From Sphingomonas insulae (GTDB lineage Bacteria > Pseudomonadota > Alphaproteobacteria > Sphingomonadales > Sphingomonadaceae): a DNA stretch of 64,000 nucleotides. Shown one piece after another: positions 9,380 through 18,948 of this stretch. The position numbers were made by a program, and so were the translations under genes. The notes under the pieces are model-generated. The model made no database searches and had not been told where the DNA came from. It saw only the letters and a program-made list of their open reading frames with translations. The stretch spans positions 2,267,001-2,331,000 of the forward strand of contig NZ_CP048422.1 in NCBI RefSeq assembly GCF_010450875.1, written 5' to 3'. Every line of letters begins with the position of its first letter. Positions within the stretch are counted from its first letter, which is position 1.

Positions 9380-10553
9380 AGCACCGTTGTCCCCGATGCA
9401 TGTGCGAGGCCGGCCTCCAATCCGCGAAGCTCGGCAAGGCCGCGCATCCGCCCGAGCAGCGAATAACCTGGATTGGTGCGCTTGCCGAGATCGTCGAGCA
9501 TCTGGTGGCCATGGTCCGGGCGCATGGGAATGCTCCGCCCCGTCCGGTTCTGCAGCTGCTGGACCGCGGCGACGACCGCGGGCATCTGCGCATCGCCGGC
9601 CAGATGCGCCGCTTCATGAAACGCACCCCGAGGTTCGCGCTGGACCGAGCGCAGATGGAGAAATCCTATCCGATCGCCTAGTCGCTCGACCATGCCGGGC
9701 AGGTCATTGTCGGCGCGCACGCCAAACGAACCTGTGCACAGGCACAGGCCGTTCGATCGGTTGGGCACGCGGGCGAACAGCGCCGCCACATCCGCTTCGG
9801 TGCTGACGACACGAGGCAGACCGAACAAGGGGAAGGGGGGTCGTCGGGGTGGACGACCAACTGCAAGCCGACATCGTCGGCGATCGGGCAAACCGCATCG
9901 AGAAAGGCGATGTGGTTGGCGCGTAGCCGATCGGCGTCGATCCCGGCATAGGTGTCGATCGATTTGCGGAACGCAGATGCGGTGAAGCTTTCCTCGCTGC
10001 CGGGCAGTCCGGCGATGATCGTGCGTTCCAGACGGTGCCGCGCGTCCGTATCGAGGCTGGCAAAGCGGCGTCCGGCCGCCTCAACGATATCCGGTGTATA
10101 ATCACCTTCCGCGCCAGGACGCTGCAGGATGTGGAGGTCGAAAGCCGCCACCGCCTCGAGCTCGAATCGCAGCGCTAGGGCGCCATCGGGCAGGGGCCAA
10201 GCCAGATCGGTACGCGTCCAGTCGAGCAGCGGCATAAAATTATAGGTAACGACGCGAATACCGCAGGCGGCAAGATGGCGCAGGCTGTCGGTATAGGCGT
10301 GGATCAGGCGATCCCACCCCGGACCGCGGCGCTTGATATCCTCATGCACCGGCAGGCTTTCGACCACGGTCCAGTCTAGCCCCGCCTCTTGCACCATCGT
10401 CCGGCGTGCTGCAATCGCGTGCTCAGGCCACACGTCGCCATTGGGGATTTCGTGAAGCGCGGTGACCACTTCGCTCGCGCCGGACTGGCGAATGGCGCGG
10501 AGCGTTACCGGATCGGCCGGGCCGAACCAGCGCAGCATCTGCGTCATCATCAT
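9376..10553 (-). pseudogene. uxuA: Mannonate dehydratase, frameshifted
   Basis: UxuA dehydrates D-mannonate to 2-keto-3-deoxygluconate in hexuronate breakdown. The first frame runs from ATG 10553 (MMMTQMLRWFGPADPVTLR; an ALHEIPNGDVWP motif; VESLPVHEDIKRR; FMPLLDWTRTDLAW) to [10 protein letters not shown]. The protein then continues in another frame with [39 protein letters not shown], a [10 protein letters not shown] segment and [13 protein letters not shown]. The switch is at the run of six G at about 9833-9840 (plus strand), and one missing base explains it. The rest of the gene is intact, so this is either a fresh mutation, a phase-variable tract or an assembly error. The gene lies 65 bases downstream of tpiA on the same strand; no other hexuronate genes are near. 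Confidence 0.88.
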
Positions 10554-10618
10554 CCGTCGGCCATTCACCCTGTCACTCCGAAGTATCACGCGTTGGCGGA
10601 AAATCCCGATGCCCACCG

Positions 10619-11374
10619 TTAAAGCCGGGGCTTCGGCCTGTCCAGATTGGTAAGGCCAATTGCGGCTCCGATGATCTCGCTGAACGTCGCGGGTTTCAGG
10701 CTGGCTGCTCCGACGAGCAATCCGTCGATATCGGTCCGGGCCAGCAGGTCGCGGGTTGCCGCAGCGGTTACGGACCCGCCGTATAGCACGCGAGCATTGG
10801 CGACGTTCCGCGCAGTAAGGACCGACCGTATGCCGTCGACGACGGATGTGATTTCCACGGGACTGGGAATGACCCCGCGGCCAATCGCCCAGATCGGTTC
10901 ATAGGCGATGGTCAGGCCTGCGGTCAGCCGCTCGGGCAGAGAGGCGATCAGTTGCGCCCGGACCCGGGCCGTGGCGGCACCGTCATCGCGTTCGGCTGCG
11001 CTTTCGCCGACGCACAAGATAACGCGCAGGCCGGCATTTTGCGCTGCCGCGACCTTTGCCGCGACGTGCGCATCGTCGTCGCCCGCAGCGCGCCGCTCGC
11101 TATGGCCAAGGATCATCACCTGCGCGCCAGCCTCGCGCAGCATCATTGCCGAGATCGCTCCGGTATGCGCCCCCGTGGCGGCCCAGTGACAATCCTGAGC
11201 GCCGATCGTCAGTCCGGGTGCGATCGTCGCAGCACGATGGATGAGGGTTGCCGGTACACAGAGCGCGACATCGATCTGCGGGACGGCGACGGCGCCGGCG
11301 ATGGCAGCCACCCGGTCCAGCCACGCGCCATCCCCGTGCATCTTCCAGTTGCCGACGATCAAGGGGTGCGTCAT
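10619..11374 (-). CDS. tpiA: Triosephosphate isomerase, glycerol-locus copy
   Basis: This 251-residue enzyme interconverts dihydroxyacetone phosphate and glyceraldehyde 3-phosphate. The substrate Lys lies in VGNWKMHGD, the catalytic His in ILGHSERR, the catalytic Glu in AYEPIWAIG, and the phosphate loop in LYGGSV and [10 protein letters not shown]. The ATG overlaps the glpK stop codon (ATGA), so the two are probably translated together. The context says it carries glycerol-derived DHAP (made by GlpD) into lower glycolysis. Sphingomonads usually have another tpiA near trp/secG-type genes, so this could be a dedicated second copy; the window cannot show that. Confidence 0.93.
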   Translation of the reverse strand: MTHPLIVGNWKMHGDGAWLDRVAAIAGAVAVPQIDVALCVPATLIHRAATIAPGLTIGAQDCHWAATGAHTGAISAMMLREAGAQVMILGHSERRAAGDDDAHVAAKVAAAQNAGLRVILCVGESAAERDDGAATARVRAQLIASLPERLTAGLTIAYEPIWAIGRGVIPSPVEITSVVDGIRSVLTARNVANARVLYGGSVTAAATRDLLARTDIDGLLVGAASLKPATFSEIIGAAIGLTNLDRPKPRL

Positions 11375-12864
11375 CGGTGTGGTCTCAGCGTCCGGCGTAC
11401 AGCCTCCTGCCATCCGGCGACCAAGGGTGCGCGCGCGTCCCTGGTCATCGTCGGTTCGAAACATCGTTCGCGTGACCATAGCCGGGCCAGATGGTCCAGC
11501 CCCGACCAGACGCCGGTCGCCAGCCCTGCGTGGAAGGCGGCGCCACGCGCCGTCGTCTCCAGATCGGCAGGGCGTTCGACCGGCGTGTCGATCATGTCCG
11601 CCAGAAACCGGCACAGCCAGTCGTTCGCCGCCATGCCGCCATCGACGCGAAGGATCGCCGGCCGTCCCCCGCCGTCCGCCGCCATCGCATCGATCAGGTC
11701 CATCGTCTGGAATGCCACCGCCTCCAGCGCCGCCCGTGCCAGATGCGCCGCGCCCGCACCCAGCGTCAGCCCGTAGATCGCGCCGCGCGCGTTCGGGTCC
11801 CAGTGCGGCGCACCCAATCCTGCAAAGGCCGGCACCATATACACGCCGTGGTTATCGGGAACGCGCGTCGCCAGATCGTCCGTCTGGCTGGCGTGGGTGA
11901 TGACGCCGATGCCGTCGCGCAGCCATTTGACCGCCGCGCCCGCGACGAAGATCGACCCCTCCAGCGCATAGGTCGTCCTGCCTTCCAGCCGATAGGCGGG
12001 TGTAGTGAGCAATCGATGCTCAGACGTCACGGCTTCATCACCGGTGTTAAGCAGCATGAAGCAGCCGGTGCCATAGGTCGATTTGGCCATACCCGGTTTA
12101 AAACAGGCCTGCCCGAACAGCGCCGCCTGCTGGTCGCCGGCGATCCCCGCCACCGGCACCGCCGCGCCGAGCAGGTCAGGCGCAGTCGTGCCATAGATGT
12201 GTGCGTTGTCATGCACCACCGGCAGCATCGCGGCCGGCACGCGCAACAGGCGACACAATTCCTCGTCCCAGCACGCACGATGGATATCATACAGCATCGT
12301 CCGTGATGCATTGGTGATATCGGTCGCATGCACGGCGCCGTCAGTCAGCCGCCACAGCAGAAAGCTGTCGATCGTGCCAAACGCCAGCTCCCCACGCTCC
12401 GCCCGCGTTCGTGCGCCATCGACATGGTCGAGCATCCACGCGATCTTGGTCGCGGAGAAATAGGGATCGATCAGCAGTCCGGTCCGCGACCGCACCAGCG
12501 CCTCCGCGCCGTCCGCCTTCAATTCCTGGCAGCGCGGCGCACCACGCCGGTCCTGCCATACGATCGCACGGTGGATCGGCTCGCCAGTGATGCGATCCCA
12601 TACCACCGCCGTCTCGCGCTGGTTGGTGATACCGATCGCCGCCAGATCGCTCGCAGTGAGGTTGCTTGCGTGCAGAGCATCCCGTGCGGTGGCCAGCACA
12701 TCACGCCAGATATCCGCCGGGTCATGCTCGACCCAGCCCGGTTCGGGGTAATGCTGCTCGAATTCAGCCTGGGCGATGCCGACCCGTCGCGCCTCGCCAT
12801 CGAAGACGATGCTACGCGTGGACGTCGTTCCCTGATCAATCACCAGGATATGCGTCTTGGCCAC
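11371..12864 (-). CDS. glpK: Glycerol kinase
   Basis: The enzyme phosphorylates glycerol to sn-glycerol 3-phosphate with ATP. The 497-residue product opens [20 protein letters not shown], the first FGGY-kinase phosphate loop, and also has the [14 protein letters not shown] segment, [19 protein letters not shown] and [15 protein letters not shown] chose GTG 12864 because GGAGG stands five bases before it; ATG at 12882 or 12879 would add a few residues. No glycerol facilitator gene (glpF) is present beside it, so glycerol uptake must be by diffusion or another gene. It is transcribed away from glpD across a 119-base control region with palindromes. Confidence 0.95.
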   Translation of the reverse strand: MAKTHILVIDQGTTSTRSIVFDGEARRVGIAQAEFEQHYPEPGWVEHDPADIWRDVLATARDALHASNLTASDLAAIGITNQRETAVVWDRITGEPIHRAIVWQDRRGAPRCQELKADGAEALVRSRTGLLIDPYFSATKIAWMLDHVDGARTRAERGELAFGTIDSFLLWRLTDGAVHATDITNASRTMLYDIHRACWDEELCRLLRVPAAMLPVVHDNAHIYGTTAPDLLGAAVPVAGIAGDQQAALFGQACFKPGMAKSTYGTGCFMLLNTGDEAVTSEHRLLTTPAYRLEGRTTYALEGSIFVAGAAVKWLRDGIGVITHASQTDDLATRVPDNHGVYMVPAFAGLGAPHWDPNARGAIYGLTLGAGAAHLARAALEAVAFQTMDLIDAMAADGGGRPAILRVDGGMAANDWLCRFLADMIDTPVERPADLETTARGAAFHAGLATGVWSGLDHLARLWSRERCFEPTMTRDARAPLVAGWQEAVRRTLRPHR

Positions 12865-12983
12865 CTCGCCCTCCGTCATCATTTTTTCGATTCGAAAGTT
12901 CGCTTCCTTTCATGCGAACGTCAAGTATTTCGTTCTCGCATGTAATGCGATATACCCTGTGGCAACAGCGGAGGTGTAGCTTG
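12865..12983. promoter_or_regulatory. Divergent glpK/glpD control region with candidate GlpR operators
   Basis: Two palindromes stand out: GTTCGC at 12898-12903 with GCGAAC at 12914-12919 (10-base spacer), and TCGCAT at 12936-12941 with ATGCGA at 12945-12950 (3-base spacer). TTCG words repeat through the region (12887-12894, 12899-12902, 12929-12932), recalling the TTCG-containing sites bound by GlpR of other bacteria. Both palindromes fall where they could block transcription in each direction. That GlpR, encoded at 14492, binds them is inference from position. Confidence 0.6.
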
Positions 12984-14495
12984 ATGGATCGAATGACGGA
13001 CGAACCCGTGGATGCGGCGACCGTCGACCTCTTGATCGTCGGCGGCGGTATCAACGGGACCGGCATTGCCCGGGATGCTGCGGGACGTGGCCTGTCGGTG
13101 CTGCTCGTCGAGCAGGACGATCTCGCCAGCCATACCTCTTCGGCCTCGACCAAGCTTATTCACGGCGGACTGCGCTACCTCGAATATGGCGAGTTCCGGC
13201 TGGTGCGAGAGGCGCTGATCGAGCGCGAGCGCCTCTGGGGGATGGCGCCGCACATCATCTGGCCGCTGCGCTTCGTCCTGCCGCAAACCCATTCGCCGCG
13301 GCCGGCGTGGATGGTGCGGCTTGGCCTGTTCCTTTACGATCATCTCGGCGGGCGCGAACGGCTTCCCGGCACGCAGAGCGTATCGCTCGCCCGCTCGGCA
13401 TTCGGCAGCGGCCTGTCGCCGCGCGCAGGCAAGGCGTTCGTCTATTCGGACTGCTGGGTAGAAGACAGCCGCCTCGTCGTCCTGAACGCCCTTGATGCCG
13501 CGGAGCGCGGTGCCACGATCGCTACCCGCACCCGATTGGTCAGCGCGTCCCGCACCGCGGCCGGGTGGATCGCCGAACTTCAACCAGCAGATGGCGCCAG
13601 CCGCCGGGTCAGCGCGCGAGCGCTGGTCAACGCCGCTGGCCCCTGGGTGGCCGACGTGCTCGGCAAGACGGCGGGCGCGCGGAACGACCGGTCGGTGCGA
13701 CTGGTCAAGGGCAGTCACATCATCGTGCCGCGCCTGTATGACGGGGAGCACGCTTTCATGCTTCAGAACGCCGATCGCCGCATCGTCTTCGCAATACCGT
13801 ATGAAGGCGAATATACCCTCGTCGGCACCACCGACGAACCCTGGACCGCTCCCCCAAGCCAAGCGACGATCAGCATGGATGAGACACGCTATCTGCTCGA
13901 CACCATCGCACGCTATTTCGAACGTCCGGTCGCGACCGACGATATCGTCTGGAGCTATGCGGGTATCCGCCCGCTTTACGACGACAAGGCGGCCAATGCC
14001 TCGGCGGTCACGCGTGACTATGTCCTCGACCTCGACGCCGCGGCGGATCGCGCGCCGATGCTCAGTGTCTACGGCGGCAAGATCACGACCTATCGCAAGC
14101 TCGCCGAACATGCCCTGCGCGATCTCGCGCCAATGTTACCTGGGGCGGGACCGGCATGGACCGCGGGTGTAGCACTGCCCGGCGGTGATATGCCGGATGC
14201 CGACTTCGATGCCTTCCTTGCCGGGTTGACCGCACTTTATCCACAAATGCCGTCGACCCTGCTGCGCAGGCTCGCCCGCGCATATGGTACCCGGGTGGAG
14301 GCGATCTTCGGTACGGCGACTACGATCGCCGACTTAGGCACGGATTTCGGAGGTTCCCTTTACAAAGCCGAGGTTGATTACCTTGTCGCACGCGAATGGG
14401 CGCGTACTGCCGAGGACGTGCTTTGGCGGCGCAGCAAGCTTGGTCTGCATGTGCCGCCCGGGACCACGGAGCGGCTGGCGGCCTATCTGGCGTGA
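12984..14495 (+). CDS. glpD: Aerobic glycerol-3-phosphate dehydrogenase
   Basis: This 503-residue membrane-associated flavoprotein oxidises glycerol 3-phosphate to dihydroxyacetone phosphate and passes electrons to quinone. The FAD-binding Rossmann motif is near the start (DLLIVGGGINGTGIARDAAG), followed by SSASTKLIHGGLRYLE, a glpD signature. Also present are VNAAGPWVADV and the C-terminal GGKITTYRKLAEHAL. GGAGG lies nine bases upstream of ATG 12984. Its stop overlaps the start of glpR. Confidence 0.95.
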   Translation: MDRMTDEPVDAATVDLLIVGGGINGTGIARDAAGRGLSVLLVEQDDLASHTSSASTKLIHGGLRYLEYGEFRLVREALIERERLWGMAPHIIWPLRFVLPQTHSPRPAWMVRLGLFLYDHLGGRERLPGTQSVSLARSAFGSGLSPRAGKAFVYSDCWVEDSRLVVLNALDAAERGATIATRTRLVSASRTAAGWIAELQPADGASRRVSARALVNAAGPWVADVLGKTAGARNDRSVRLVKGSHIIVPRLYDGEHAFMLQNADRRIVFAIPYEGEYTLVGTTDEPWTAPPSQATISMDETRYLLDTIARYFERPVATDDIVWSYAGIRPLYDDKAANASAVTRDYVLDLDAAADRAPMLSVYGGKITTYRKLAEHALRDLAPMLPGAGPAWTAGVALPGGDMPDADFDAFLAGLTALYPQMPSTLLRRLARAYGTRVEAIFGTATTIADLGTDFGGSLYKAEVDYLVAREWARTAEDVLWRRSKLGLHVPPGTTERLAAYLA

Positions 14496-15265
14496 GCGAC
14501 GCCGATATGCCCGTTCGCCATGCGCGCATTGTCGAGGTTGCGCGACAGAGTGGCCGCGTGTCGGTCGAAGAACTGGCGAGCATGCTGGACGTCACGCCGC
14601 AGACCATCCGTAAGGACCTGACCCTGCTCGAACGGCGCGGCTTGCTGACCCGCGTTCATGGCGGCGCGGTCCCAAGTTCCGGCACCGACAATCTTGCTTA
14701 TGCCGAACGCCGCGACATGGCCGTCGCCGCTAAATCCGCGATCGGGGCCGCTGCGGCGGCGCTTGTCCCGGATGGCGCCAGCCTGTTCATCAACATCGGC
14801 ACCACGACGGAGGCGATCGCCCGCCATCTGATCCATCGCGCCAAGTTGATGGTCATCACCAACAATCTGAACGTCGTCGACATCCTTGCTGACTGCCCGG
14901 GGTTCGAGGTGATTGCCGCTGGCGGCCGCGTTCGTGCGAGCGATCGTGCGGTTATCGGCGGCATCGCCATGGACTTCATCCGCGGTTTCAAGGTCGACAT
15001 CGCACTGATCGGTGCGTCCGGGATAGAGGCCAATGGCGACTTCCTCGATTATGACGTCGACGAGGTGCGCGTGTCACAGACCATCATCCGCAACGCGCGC
15101 CAGGTAATCCTCGCGATCGATTCATCCAAGCTTGATCGACCGGCACCGGTTCGCATCGGGAACCTCGACGACATTGACTGGCTGGTAACCGATCGCGTGT
15201 CGGAAAGCTTGCGGGCGGCCTGCACCGATGCGGGCGTACGGGTGGTTGAAACCGAAGCCCGTTAG
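14492..15265 (+). CDS. glpR: DeoR-family glycerol-3-phosphate regulon repressor
   Basis: The 257-residue product has an N-terminal helix-turn-helix (VSVEELASMLDVTPQTIRKD, then LERRGLLTRVHGGAV) and a C-terminal sugar-phosphate-binding domain (NIGTTTEAIARHL, TNNLNVVDIL, GASGIEANGDFLDYDVDE). These features fit the DeoR group that senses glycerol 3-phosphate. I favour GTG 14492, which overlaps the glpD stop by four bases (GTGA); ATG 14507 is the alternative. Co-transcription with glpD would make a feedback loop, and the palindromes at 12898-12950 are its likely targets. Confidence 0.9.
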   Translation: MSDADMPVRHARIVEVARQSGRVSVEELASMLDVTPQTIRKDLTLLERRGLLTRVHGGAVPSSGTDNLAYAERRDMAVAAKSAIGAAAAALVPDGASLFINIGTTTEAIARHLIHRAKLMVITNNLNVVDILADCPGFEVIAAGGRVRASDRAVIGGIAMDFIRGFKVDIALIGASGIEANGDFLDYDVDEVRVSQTIIRNARQVILAIDSSKLDRPAPVRIGNLDDIDWLVTDRVSESLRAACTDAGVRVVETEAR

Positions 15266-15343
15266 TCCGTCCTCCCGCAATTGGTTGCCGCATAGCGGTA
15301 AGCCGCGGCCCATGTACTAAGAACTACCGCACGGTCATGATGA

Positions 15344-15418
15344 TGGTGACCCCTACGAGAATCGAACTCGTGCTTTCGCCGTGAGAGGGCGACGTCCTAA
15401 CCGCTAGACGAAGGGGCC
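15344..15418 (-). tRNA. tRNA-Glu (CTC)
   Basis: The minus strand folds into a complete cloverleaf. The acceptor is GGCCCCT with AGGGGTC, the anticodon loop is CTCTCAC (anticodon CTC), the T arm is ACGAG-TTCGATT-CTCGT, and the CCA end is encoded (15344-15346). Length with CCA is 75 bases. It lies between glpR and the DAHP synthase gene. Confidence 0.95.
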
Positions 15419-15454
15419 GTTTGCGGTGAAGGGGGCTCCTAGGCGTGAGGGGGT

Positions 15455-15484
15455 GGGGCGTCAAGCGTCTTCTCTCGACGCCCC
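15455..15484 (-). terminator. Hairpin downstream of the DAHP synthase gene
   Basis: GGGGCGTC at 15455-15462 pairs perfectly with GACGCCCC at 15477-15484 over a 14-base loop. It starts 12 bases beyond the aroG-type stop codon and separates that gene from tRNA-Glu. No clear T run follows, so the terminator role is inferred from position. Confidence 0.5.
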
Positions 15485-15495
15485 GTTAAACGTCA

Positions 15496-16875
15496 TCAGG
15501 CTGCGGCCCGGCGACGCTCCGCCATCTCCTCGTTGAGCATTTCGGCAAGCAGGAACGCCAATTCCAGGCTTTGCCCCGCATTGAGCCGCGGATCACAATG
15601 CGTGTGGTAGCGGTCGGCGAGGCTCTGCTCGGTGACGTCGATCGCGCCGCCGGTGCATTCGGTGACGTTCTGCCCGGTCATCTCGGCGTGGATGCCGCCG
15701 GCGTGCGTCCCCTCGGCGCGGTGGACGGCGAAGAAACCGCGAACTTCAGCCAGGATGCGGTCGAACGGCCGCGTCTTATACCCTGTCACGGCCTTTACGG
15801 TGTTACCGTGCATCGGGTCGCAGCTCCACACGACCGGATGGCCTTCACGGGTCACCGCGCGCACCAGCTTGGGCAGATGCGCCTCAATCTTGTCATAGCC
15901 ATAGCGTGTGATGAGCGTCATCCGCCCCGCGATGCGACCCGGATTAAGCGTGTCGAGCATCCGAAGCAGATCGTCCGGCTCCAGGCTTGGGCCGCACTTC
16001 ACGCCGATCGGGTTGCCGATGCCGCGCAGGAACTCGACATGCGCGGATCCTTCGAAACGGGTACGATCGCCGATCCACAGGAAGTGCGCGCTTGTGTCGT
16101 ACCAGTCGCCGGTCAGCGAATCCTGTCGGGTCAGCGCCTGTTCGAACGGCAACAGCAGCGCCTCGTGACTGGTGTAGAAATGCGTCTGTGCCAATTGCGG
16201 CACCGTTTCGGGATCGATCCCGCACGCGGCCATGAATTCCAGCGCTTCGCCGATGCGGTCCGCCGTCTCGGCATATTTCTTCGACCACGGGCTGCGGCCC
16301 ATGAAGTCGTGTGTCCAGCGGTGCACCTGATGCAGGTTAGCATAACCGCCCTGTGCGAAGGCACGCAGCAGGTTGAGCGTTGCCGCCGATTGCGAATAGG
16401 CGCGGATCATCCGTTGCGGATCTGGGATACGGCTTTCCGGGGTGAAGGCGATATCGTTGACGTTGTCGCCGCGATAGCTCGGCAGCTCGACGCCATCGAT
16501 CGTCTCGTTGGGGGCGGAGCGCGGCTTGGCGAACTGGCCTGCCATCCGGCCGAGCTTCACCACCGGAAGCTTGGATGCATAAGTCAGCACGACCGCCATC
16601 TGCAGGATGACACGGAACGTGTCGCGGATGTTGTTGGCGCTGTGTTCGGCGAAAGATTCGGCGCAGTCGCCGCCCTGCAACAGGAACGCCTTGCTTTCTG
16701 CCACCTTCGCCAGTTCGGCGGTCAGGTTGCGCGCCTCGCCGGCAAAGACGAGCGGAGGGAACGTTTCCAGCGTATTCGTCGCACGGGTCAATGCCGCGGC
16801 ATCGGGATAGTCGGGAAGCTGACGGGCCTCTGCCTTGGTCCAGCTGTCGGGGGCCCAGTTCGCGGCCATAATCAT
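15496..16875 (-). CDS. Class II 3-deoxy-7-phosphoheptulonate (DAHP) synthase
   Basis: This 459-residue enzyme condenses phosphoenolpyruvate and erythrose 4-phosphate, the first step of the shikimate pathway. It has the class II (plant-like) signatures: [56 protein letters not shown], then [23 protein letters not shown] and [19 protein letters not shown] chose ATG 16875 because AAGGA precedes it closely; the frame is open to 16956 but that part looks non-coding. It stands alone, divergent from the PDZ/M48 gene. Confidence 0.95.
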   Translation of the reverse strand: MIMAANWAPDSWTKAEARQLPDYPDAAALTRATNTLETFPPLVFAGEARNLTAELAKVAESKAFLLQGGDCAESFAEHSANNIRDTFRVILQMAVVLTYASKLPVVKLGRMAGQFAKPRSAPNETIDGVELPSYRGDNVNDIAFTPESRIPDPQRMIRAYSQSAATLNLLRAFAQGGYANLHQVHRWTHDFMGRSPWSKKYAETADRIGEALEFMAACGIDPETVPQLAQTHFYTSHEALLLPFEQALTRQDSLTGDWYDTSAHFLWIGDRTRFEGSAHVEFLRGIGNPIGVKCGPSLEPDDLLRMLDTLNPGRIAGRMTLITRYGYDKIEAHLPKLVRAVTREGHPVVWSCDPMHGNTVKAVTGYKTRPFDRILAEVRGFFAVHRAEGTHAGGIHAEMTGQNVTECTGGAIDVTEQSLADRYHTHCDPRLNAGQSLELAFLLAEMLNEEMAERRRAAA

Positions 16876-16990
16876 GTCGTCCTTCGGGGGGTAAACGCGG
16901 GCCGACATGCGCCGAAAACGGTCTTCGCGCAATGAAGGAACGCTTGGGGGCGGCATGGCCGTGGCGCGCCCGCCGGGCTAAGGGGTCTGG

Positions 16991-18016
16991 ATGAGCAAGT
17001 TGACGATCCACCTCGCGATTTTCGCAGCGACCTCGGCGACGCCCCTGATCGCCGCCACGCCCCCGGTCGGTGACGGGAGCGTGAACGCCGTGCAGGACAC
17101 CGCGGCTACCTTCGACGCGCTGCGCAGCGTCGATGCCCGCATGGCCGGTATCGCCTATCGTCTCACCACCGCCAACGTCGCGCTGTGCCGTGATCGCGCG
17201 CCGACGCCGGGCTGGGCGATCCACGGTATCGATCAATATGATGCCGGTCTGCGCGACCAGGCCCGCCGCAGCTTCGGTTTCGACGCACCCATTGCTGTGG
17301 AGGCAGTGGTGCCGGGCTCGCCTGCCGAGGCAGCGGGCGTACGTGCCAATGACGGGATCGTTTCGGTCAACGGTCATGCTCTCGACGGCGCCCCCGCGGC
17401 GAAAGGTTCGAGCAGCGCAGGGCGCGACGCCGCCACCGATACGATCGCGGCGTTGCCCGCCGATCGTCCACTCGACGTGGTATTGCGCCGCAACGGGCAA
17501 TCGCTAGCAGTCCGCATCGCCGCATCACCTGGCTGCCGCAGCGCATTCGAGGTGCTGTTAGGACCGGGGATGGAGGCGTCTGCGGATGGCCGGATCGTGC
17601 AGATCGGCGTGCGCTTTTTCGAACGGTACAGCGACGACGAGGTCGCCGTAGTAATTGCACACGAGCTGTCGCACAATATCCTGCATCATGCCCGCCGACT
17701 GGATGCAGCCGGCGTCAAGCGCGGGTTGCTGGCGGAAGTCGGACGCAATGGCCGGTTGTTCCGCCTGACGGAGGATCAGGCAGACCTGCTCGGCATGCAT
17801 CTGCTCCGCAACGCAGGCTACGATCCGCAGATCGCCGTTCGGTTCTGGCGCGACCATGGCGGTGACGTCGACGGTGGCCTGTTCCGCAGTCGGACCCATC
17901 CGTCCTCCGCCGCCCGCGCCAACGCGATCGAGGGAGAGATCTCTCGCGTACCGGCCGGCGCTTCGCGGCCGTTCATACCGCCGCTGATCGCGGACGCCGA
18001 CCAACCGCTTCAGTAA
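16991..18016 (+). CDS. Exported PDZ-domain M48-type metalloprotease
   Basis: The 341-residue product starts with a signal-like segment (to about residue 22). A PDZ domain follows at about 100-175 (VEAVVPGSPAEAAGVRANDG, VNGHAL), then a zinc metalloprotease domain with HELSH at 224-228 and a downstream EDQADLLG providing the third ligand. The final part (WRDHGG, RTHPSSAARANAIEGE) matches the M48 C-terminal repeat-like end. It is probably a periplasmic protease for envelope quality control, like BepA/LoiP-type relatives, but the PDZ placed before the protease domain differs from those. Its last seven bases overlap the end of the convergent dehydrogenase gene. Confidence 0.88.
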   Translation: MSKLTIHLAIFAATSATPLIAATPPVGDGSVNAVQDTAATFDALRSVDARMAGIAYRLTTANVALCRDRAPTPGWAIHGIDQYDAGLRDQARRSFGFDAPIAVEAVVPGSPAEAAGVRANDGIVSVNGHALDGAPAAKGSSSAGRDAATDTIAALPADRPLDVVLRRNGQSLAVRIAASPGCRSAFEVLLGPGMEASADGRIVQIGVRFFERYSDDEVAVVIAHELSHNILHHARRLDAAGVKRGLLAEVGRNGRLFRLTEDQADLLGMHLLRNAGYDPQIAVRFWRDHGGDVDGGLFRSRTHPSSAARANAIEGEISRVPAGASRPFIPPLIADADQPLQ

Positions 18017-18948
18017 CCCGCGTCGACGTCCGCCACGTTGTTCATCGGCCGGCCCGCGACGAACGCGCGGGCATTCTCCAAGAACAGCGTCGCGCCGCGC
18101 TGAAACATCGTCGTCTGGCTACGTCCCGACATGTGCATCGAGATCATGCAATTCGGCGCCGTCCACAATGGGTGGCTCACCGGCAACGGCTCGGGATTCG
18201 TGGGGTCCAGGAAGGCGCCTCCGATGCCGCCGCCATGCAGCTCGGCGAGCAATGCATCGTCGTCGATCATGTCGCCGCGTGCGATATTGATGAGCCACGC
18301 CGACGGCTTCATCGCGGCAAGTTCGGCGGTACCGATCAACGCCCTGGTCATTCCGGTCGATGGCGCAGCAAGTATCACCCAATCGAAACTGCCGAGCTGC
18401 GCGAACCAGCCATCCGGCGTCAGTGTGTTATCGCGTCCCGACCGGGTGACCCCGGTCACGCCGACGCCGAACGCGGTCAGCCGCTGACCGATCAGTCGGC
18501 CGATCGTGCCATAGCCGATGATTAGCGCCCGCGTGCCATCCAGCTCGATCTTGCCGGGCGCATCGCGCAACCAATCCTGTCGGTCCGCTGCGCGCAGCAC
18601 CGTATCGAACCGCTTTGCCGCGGCCAGCACGGCCAGCATGGCATATTCCGCCACCGCAATGGCGTTGATCCCGGCGCCGTTGGTGAGCGTCACACCCCGT
18701 TCGCGCAACAGATCCAGCGGGAACGCGTCCAGCCCGGCATAGATCGTCGATACCCATCGCAGTTGCGACCCTGCAGCCCGGATCGCGTCGGCGACCAGTG
18801 CCGTCGGCTGCATGTCGACCCAGGCGATCGTCGCATCCGAAATCATCGCGTTCGCCTCGGCCGGCGTGGTGAACCATACCGGCTCGATCTCCGCGGGCAA
18901 ATGCGGTTCGAGCAGGCCACGGGCGATGCCGGGGAGGACCGCCTTCAT
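18010..18948 (-). CDS. D-2-hydroxyacid dehydrogenase family protein
   Basis: A 312-residue NAD(P)-dependent dehydrogenase. The nucleotide-binding motif is GYGTIGRLIG near the centre, the catalytic Arg is in NIARGDMIDDDALL, and the His is in the ISMHMSGR segment near the C-terminus, with DPTNPEPLPVSHPLW between them. The substrate cannot be told; such enzymes act on glyoxylate, hydroxypyruvate or other 2-keto acids. The ATG at 18948 overlaps the cysS stop (ATGA), so it is probably co-translated with cysS. Confidence 0.88.
   Translation of the reverse strand: MKAVLPGIARGLLEPHLPAEIEPVWFTTPAEANAMISDATIAWVDMQPTALVADAIRAAGSQLRWVSTIYAGLDAFPLDLLRERGVTLTNGAGINAIAVAEYAMLAVLAAAKRFDTVLRAADRQDWLRDAPGKIELDGTRALIIGYGTIGRLIGQRLTAFGVGVTGVTRSGRDNTLTPDGWFAQLGSFDWVILAAPSTGMTRALIGTAELAAMKPSAWLINIARGDMIDDDALLAELHGGGIGGAFLDPTNPEPLPVSHPLWTAPNCMISMHMSGRSQTTMFQRGATLFLENARAFVAGRPMNNVADVDAGY

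Noticed and set aside
9828-9845. Programmed frameshift in uxuA
   Set aside because: UxuA is not known to use recoding, and a single homopolymer change explains the break more simply.
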